Source of the DNA: Roseitranquillus sp963709765
GTDB lineage: Bacteria > Pseudomonadota > Alphaproteobacteria > Rhodobacterales > Rhodobacteraceae
Direction of reading: 5' to 3'
Assembly (NCBI GenBank): GCA_963709765.1
Contig: CAVPXL010000009.1
Span: 111,777 to 175,776 of the forward strand
Length of the DNA stretch: 64,000 nucleotides
The notes under the pieces are model-generated. The model saw only the letters and a list, made by a program, of their open reading frames with translations, was not told where the DNA came from and searched no databases. Of the stretch, positions 61,997-64,000 are shown piece after piece. Both the position numbers and the translations under genes were made by a program. Numbering within the stretch: the stretch's first letter is position 1; each line of letters starts with the position of its first letter.

Positions 61997-62659
61997 ATGG
62001 AAGGGAAGAGCAACCGCAGCTTCGTGGTCATCGGTCTTGGTACGTTCGGCAGCACAATCGCGACCGAGCTGATCCGGTTTGAAAACTATGTGCTCGGGAT
62101 CGACCATGACGAGCGGAAGGTTCGCCGCCTCGCCGACACCCTGACAGAGGCGATCATCGCTGACGGCACCGATGAAGAGGCCCTGCGCGAGGCCGGCGTC
62201 GGGCAATACGACGTGGCCGTGATCGCGATCGGTGAAGACCTCGAAGCGAGCATTCTGTGCACGATGCATCTGAAGGTACTGGGCGTGCCCTGCATCTGGG
62301 TCAAGGCCGTCAGCCGCACGCACCACCGCATCCTGACCCGGCTCGGCGCCGACCGGGTTCTCCAGCCCGAGCAGGAGATCGGCCGGCACGTCGCGCAGGT
62401 GCTGCACAACCCGTCGGTCCGCGATTATGTGAGCCTCGGCAACGGGTTCTTCGTCGTGGACTTCCAGGTTCCGGAGAAGCTGGGCGGCAAGACCCTGGGC
62501 GACATCGGGCGACTGGACAAGTTCGAGATCGTCGCGCTCGGGCTCATGCGCGGCACCGAGTTCCATTCGTGCGACGAGCATCTGCGGCTTGAGGAGGGCG
62601 ACAAGCTCCTCCTCCTCGGACGGCGACCGAAACTTCGCGAATTCGGGGACAGTCTCTGA
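61997..62659 (+). CDS. ktrA: KtrA-like regulatory subunit of a potassium uptake system
   Basis: A 220-residue cytosolic RCK protein. The N-terminal RCK_N Rossmann domain has VVIGLGTFGSTIATELIRFE and an acidic end of strand two (GIDHDERKV), and contains VIAIGEDLEASILCTMHLKV. The RCK_C part begins near residue 137 (VRDYVSLGNGFFVVDFQVPE) and ends LEEGDKLLLLGRRPKLREF. It binds nucleotides and gates the KtrB channel. ATG 61997 has AGGAGG 8-9 bases upstream. The channel subunit follows with a 4-base overlap. Confidence 0.9.
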   Translation: MEGKSNRSFVVIGLGTFGSTIATELIRFENYVLGIDHDERKVRRLADTLTEAIIADGTDEEALREAGVGQYDVAVIAIGEDLEASILCTMHLKVLGVPCIWVKAVSRTHHRILTRLGADRVLQPEQEIGRHVAQVLHNPSVRDYVSLGNGFFVVDFQVPEKLGGKTLGDIGRLDKFEIVALGLMRGTEFHSCDEHLRLEEGDKLLLLGRRPKLREFGDSL

Positions 62660-64000
62660 GCCGCGCGGCCGAGACCTTCTCGCGAAGCGTCCGGCGCTTC
62701 CCGCGCGGCGGAGTGCATCTGCCGCCACCCGCCGTGCTGGCGCTGCTCTATGCGACGTCGATCGCGGTGGGGACGGTTCTGCTGAAGCTGCCCGTGGCAG
62801 TTGCGGCGCCGCTCGGCTGGGGGGATGCGGCCTTCACCGCGACCTCGGCGGTGACCGTCACGGGGCTGATCGTGGTCGATACCGGCAGCCATTTCACGAT
62901 CTTCGGGCAGGCCATCATCATGGTGCTGATCCAGCTCGGCGGGCTCGGCCTCATGACGTTTGCAGTACTGGTCCTGTCGGGCCTCGGTTTGCCGATCGGG
63001 ATGCCGCATCGCGTGTTCCTGCGCGAGGACCTGAACCAGACCTCGATCACGGACCTTCTGGCCCTCGTGAACACCATCCTGCGCGTGGTGCTGGTCTGCG
63101 AGCTGGTGGGAATGGTGCTTCTCGCATTTGTCTTCGTTCCCGACCTGGGCTGGGGTGCCGGCCTCTGGAGCGCCCTCTTCCACACCGTCTCGGCCTTCAA
63201 CAATGCGGGCTTCGCGTTGTTTCCGGACAGCCTTTCGCGATGGGTGACGGACCCGCTTGTGAACCTGGTGGTGCCGGCGCTCCTGATCTTTGGCGGCCTC
63301 GGTTTCGTCGTCCTCGCCGAGCTCTACCGCATCCGCGCCTGGCATGGCTTGTCGCTGCACAGCAAGCTCATGCTGACAGGGACGATGACGCTCATCCTCT
63401 GGTCGGTCGTGACCTTCGCGGCGGTGGAATGGAACAACCCGGCCACGCTCGGTGCGCTGGAAGGCATCGGCGATCGCTTGATCGCGAGCTGGTTCCAGGG
63501 CGTGACCACCCGCACGGCAGGGTTCAACACCCTCGAGATCGGCGCGATCCACGACAGCACGGCACTCATGTTCATGGCGCTCATGGTCATCGGCGGCGGC
63601 AGCACCTCGACCGCAGGCGGCATAAAGGTCACGACCTTCGTGGTGCTCCTGCTTGCCATGCTGGCGTTCTTCCGGCGGCAGGAACGGATTCACGCCTTCG
63701 GCCGCAGCCTCGGCCTCGAGGAAGTCATGAAGGTTCTCGCTCTCACCGTGGTGAGCCTGCTCACGGTCTTCACCGGCATCTTCCTCATCGCCCTGTCGCA
63801 CGATGGCGAGTTTCTCGATCTCGCGTTCGAGGTCACCTCCGCGTTCGGCACCGTCGGCCTCTCCCGCGGCGCAACCGGCGAGCTTGACGCCTTCGGGCGC
63901 GCCATCATCATGGCACTCATGTTCATCGGCCGCGTCGGCCCCCTGACGCTCGGCTTTTTCCTGGCCACGCGGATCTCAACCCGGATCAGGTATCCCTCCA
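62656..64000 (+). CDS. ktrB: KtrB/TrkH-like potassium channel subunit (3' end outside window)
   Basis: A Trk/Ktr channel with the repeated pore elements: TATSAVTVTGLIVVDTGSHF (first pore loop), HTVSAFNNAGFALFPDSLSR (second), QGVTTRTAGFNTLEIGAIHD (third) with IGGGSTSTAGGIKVTTFVVL, and SAFGTVGLSRGATGE (fourth). It imports K+ (with Na+ in many species). The frame is open to the window edge; only the last part is missing. The start is uncertain: no ATG fits. CTG 62656 overlaps the ktrA stop as CTGA, and GTG 62713 lies just before the first helix. The overlap form suggests the unusual CTG or a mutated ATG. Confidence 0.85.
   Translation, partial: MSRAAETFSRSVRRFPRGGVHLPPPAVLALLYATSIAVGTVLLKLPVAVAAPLGWGDAAFTATSAVTVTGLIVVDTGSHFTIFGQAIIMVLIQLGGLGLMTFAVLVLSGLGLPIGMPHRVFLREDLNQTSITDLLALVNTILRVVLVCELVGMVLLAFVFVPDLGWGAGLWSALFHTVSAFNNAGFALFPDSLSRWVTDPLVNLVVPALLIFGGLGFVVLAELYRIRAWHGLSLHSKLMLTGTMTLILWSVVTFAAVEWNNPATLGALEGIGDRLIASWFQGVTTRTAGFNTLEIGAIHDSTALMFMALMVIGGGSTSTAGGIKVTTFVVLLLAMLAFFRRQERIHAFGRSLGLEEVMKVLALTVVSLLTVFTGIFLIALSHDGEFLDLAFEVTSAFGTVGLSRGATGELDAFGRAIIMALMFIGRVGPLTLGFFLATRISTRIRYPS

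Noticed and set aside
1..64000. CRISPR arrays, rRNA or tRNA genes
   Set aside because: No regularly spaced repeats, no rRNA-like stretches and no tRNA cloverleaf or TTCRA-type signatures were noticed on either strand; a tRNA scan could not be run.

Overview
The window is GC-rich bacterial DNA, most likely from an alphaproteobacterium. The best clue is a fused anthranilate synthase TrpE(G) with the long N-terminal extension usual in Rhizobiales and Rhodospirillales. Polyamine-type ABC genes beside a GcvT-fused demethylating dehydrogenase, an HWE-family histidine kinase and many Tat-exported redox proteins also fit. I see no rRNA, tRNA or CRISPR array. Genes are closely packed, often with ATGA overlaps, and are separated by short scars of decayed genes and insertion sequences.

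Region by region: 1-3.6 kb is the end of a NuoL-M-N type antiporter operon (nuoN frameshifted). 3.9-6.2 kb holds a decayed BCCT transporter and three small envelope or stress genes, including a cupredoxin. 6.3-20.9 kb is the most interesting part, one minus-strand operon that looks like an undescribed TOMM/RiPP pathway. In order of transcription it has a secreted GyrI-like protein, a 73-residue precursor ending in a Cys/Ser-rich core, a radical SAM/SPASM enzyme, a SagB-type azoline dehydrogenase, an E1-like leader-binding C protein, a YcaO cyclodehydratase with a PxPxP tail, two CPBP membrane proteases, an ABC ATPase-permease-amidohydrolase fusion, a five-haem cytochrome c-TPR protein and a CRTAC1-type calcium-repeat lipoprotein. 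At 21.2-22.6 kb an IS5-like element with terminal repeats and a target duplication interrupts an Lrp/AsnC gene.

22.6-31 kb carries an HWE kinase, a frameshifted HdeA-like gene, a cytochrome b561/molybdopterin oxidoreductase pair, a CDF cation exporter, a strip of decayed genes, and chrA with a decayed chrB. 31-43 kb carries a MerR/VIT-vWA pair, a methylated-amine oxidation and polyamine-type uptake operon, a divergent LuxR regulator and a hydrolase. 43-50 kb has a SulP permease without its STAS domain and a coupled SET/CHASE4-GGDEF-EAL pair, set between fragments of IS66, IS110, a tyrosine integrase and IS6. 50-59 kb holds an isochorismate synthase/AroE-like/FAD-hydroxylase operon and a divergent NMT1/SsuA-type ABC operon with an FAD oxidoreductase. 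59-64 kb holds trpE(G) and a KtrAB potassium uptake pair cut by the window edge.

A caution on quality: nine single-base frameshifts interrupt five otherwise well-preserved genes (nuoN, the HdeA-like gene, the permease at 56.8 kb, the FAD oxidoreductase at 57.7 kb and trpE(G)). All have the same sign (one extra base) and seven lie between 57.2 and 59.4 kb. Sequencing or assembly error explains these better than gene death. All functional calls are from reading translations; no database search was run.
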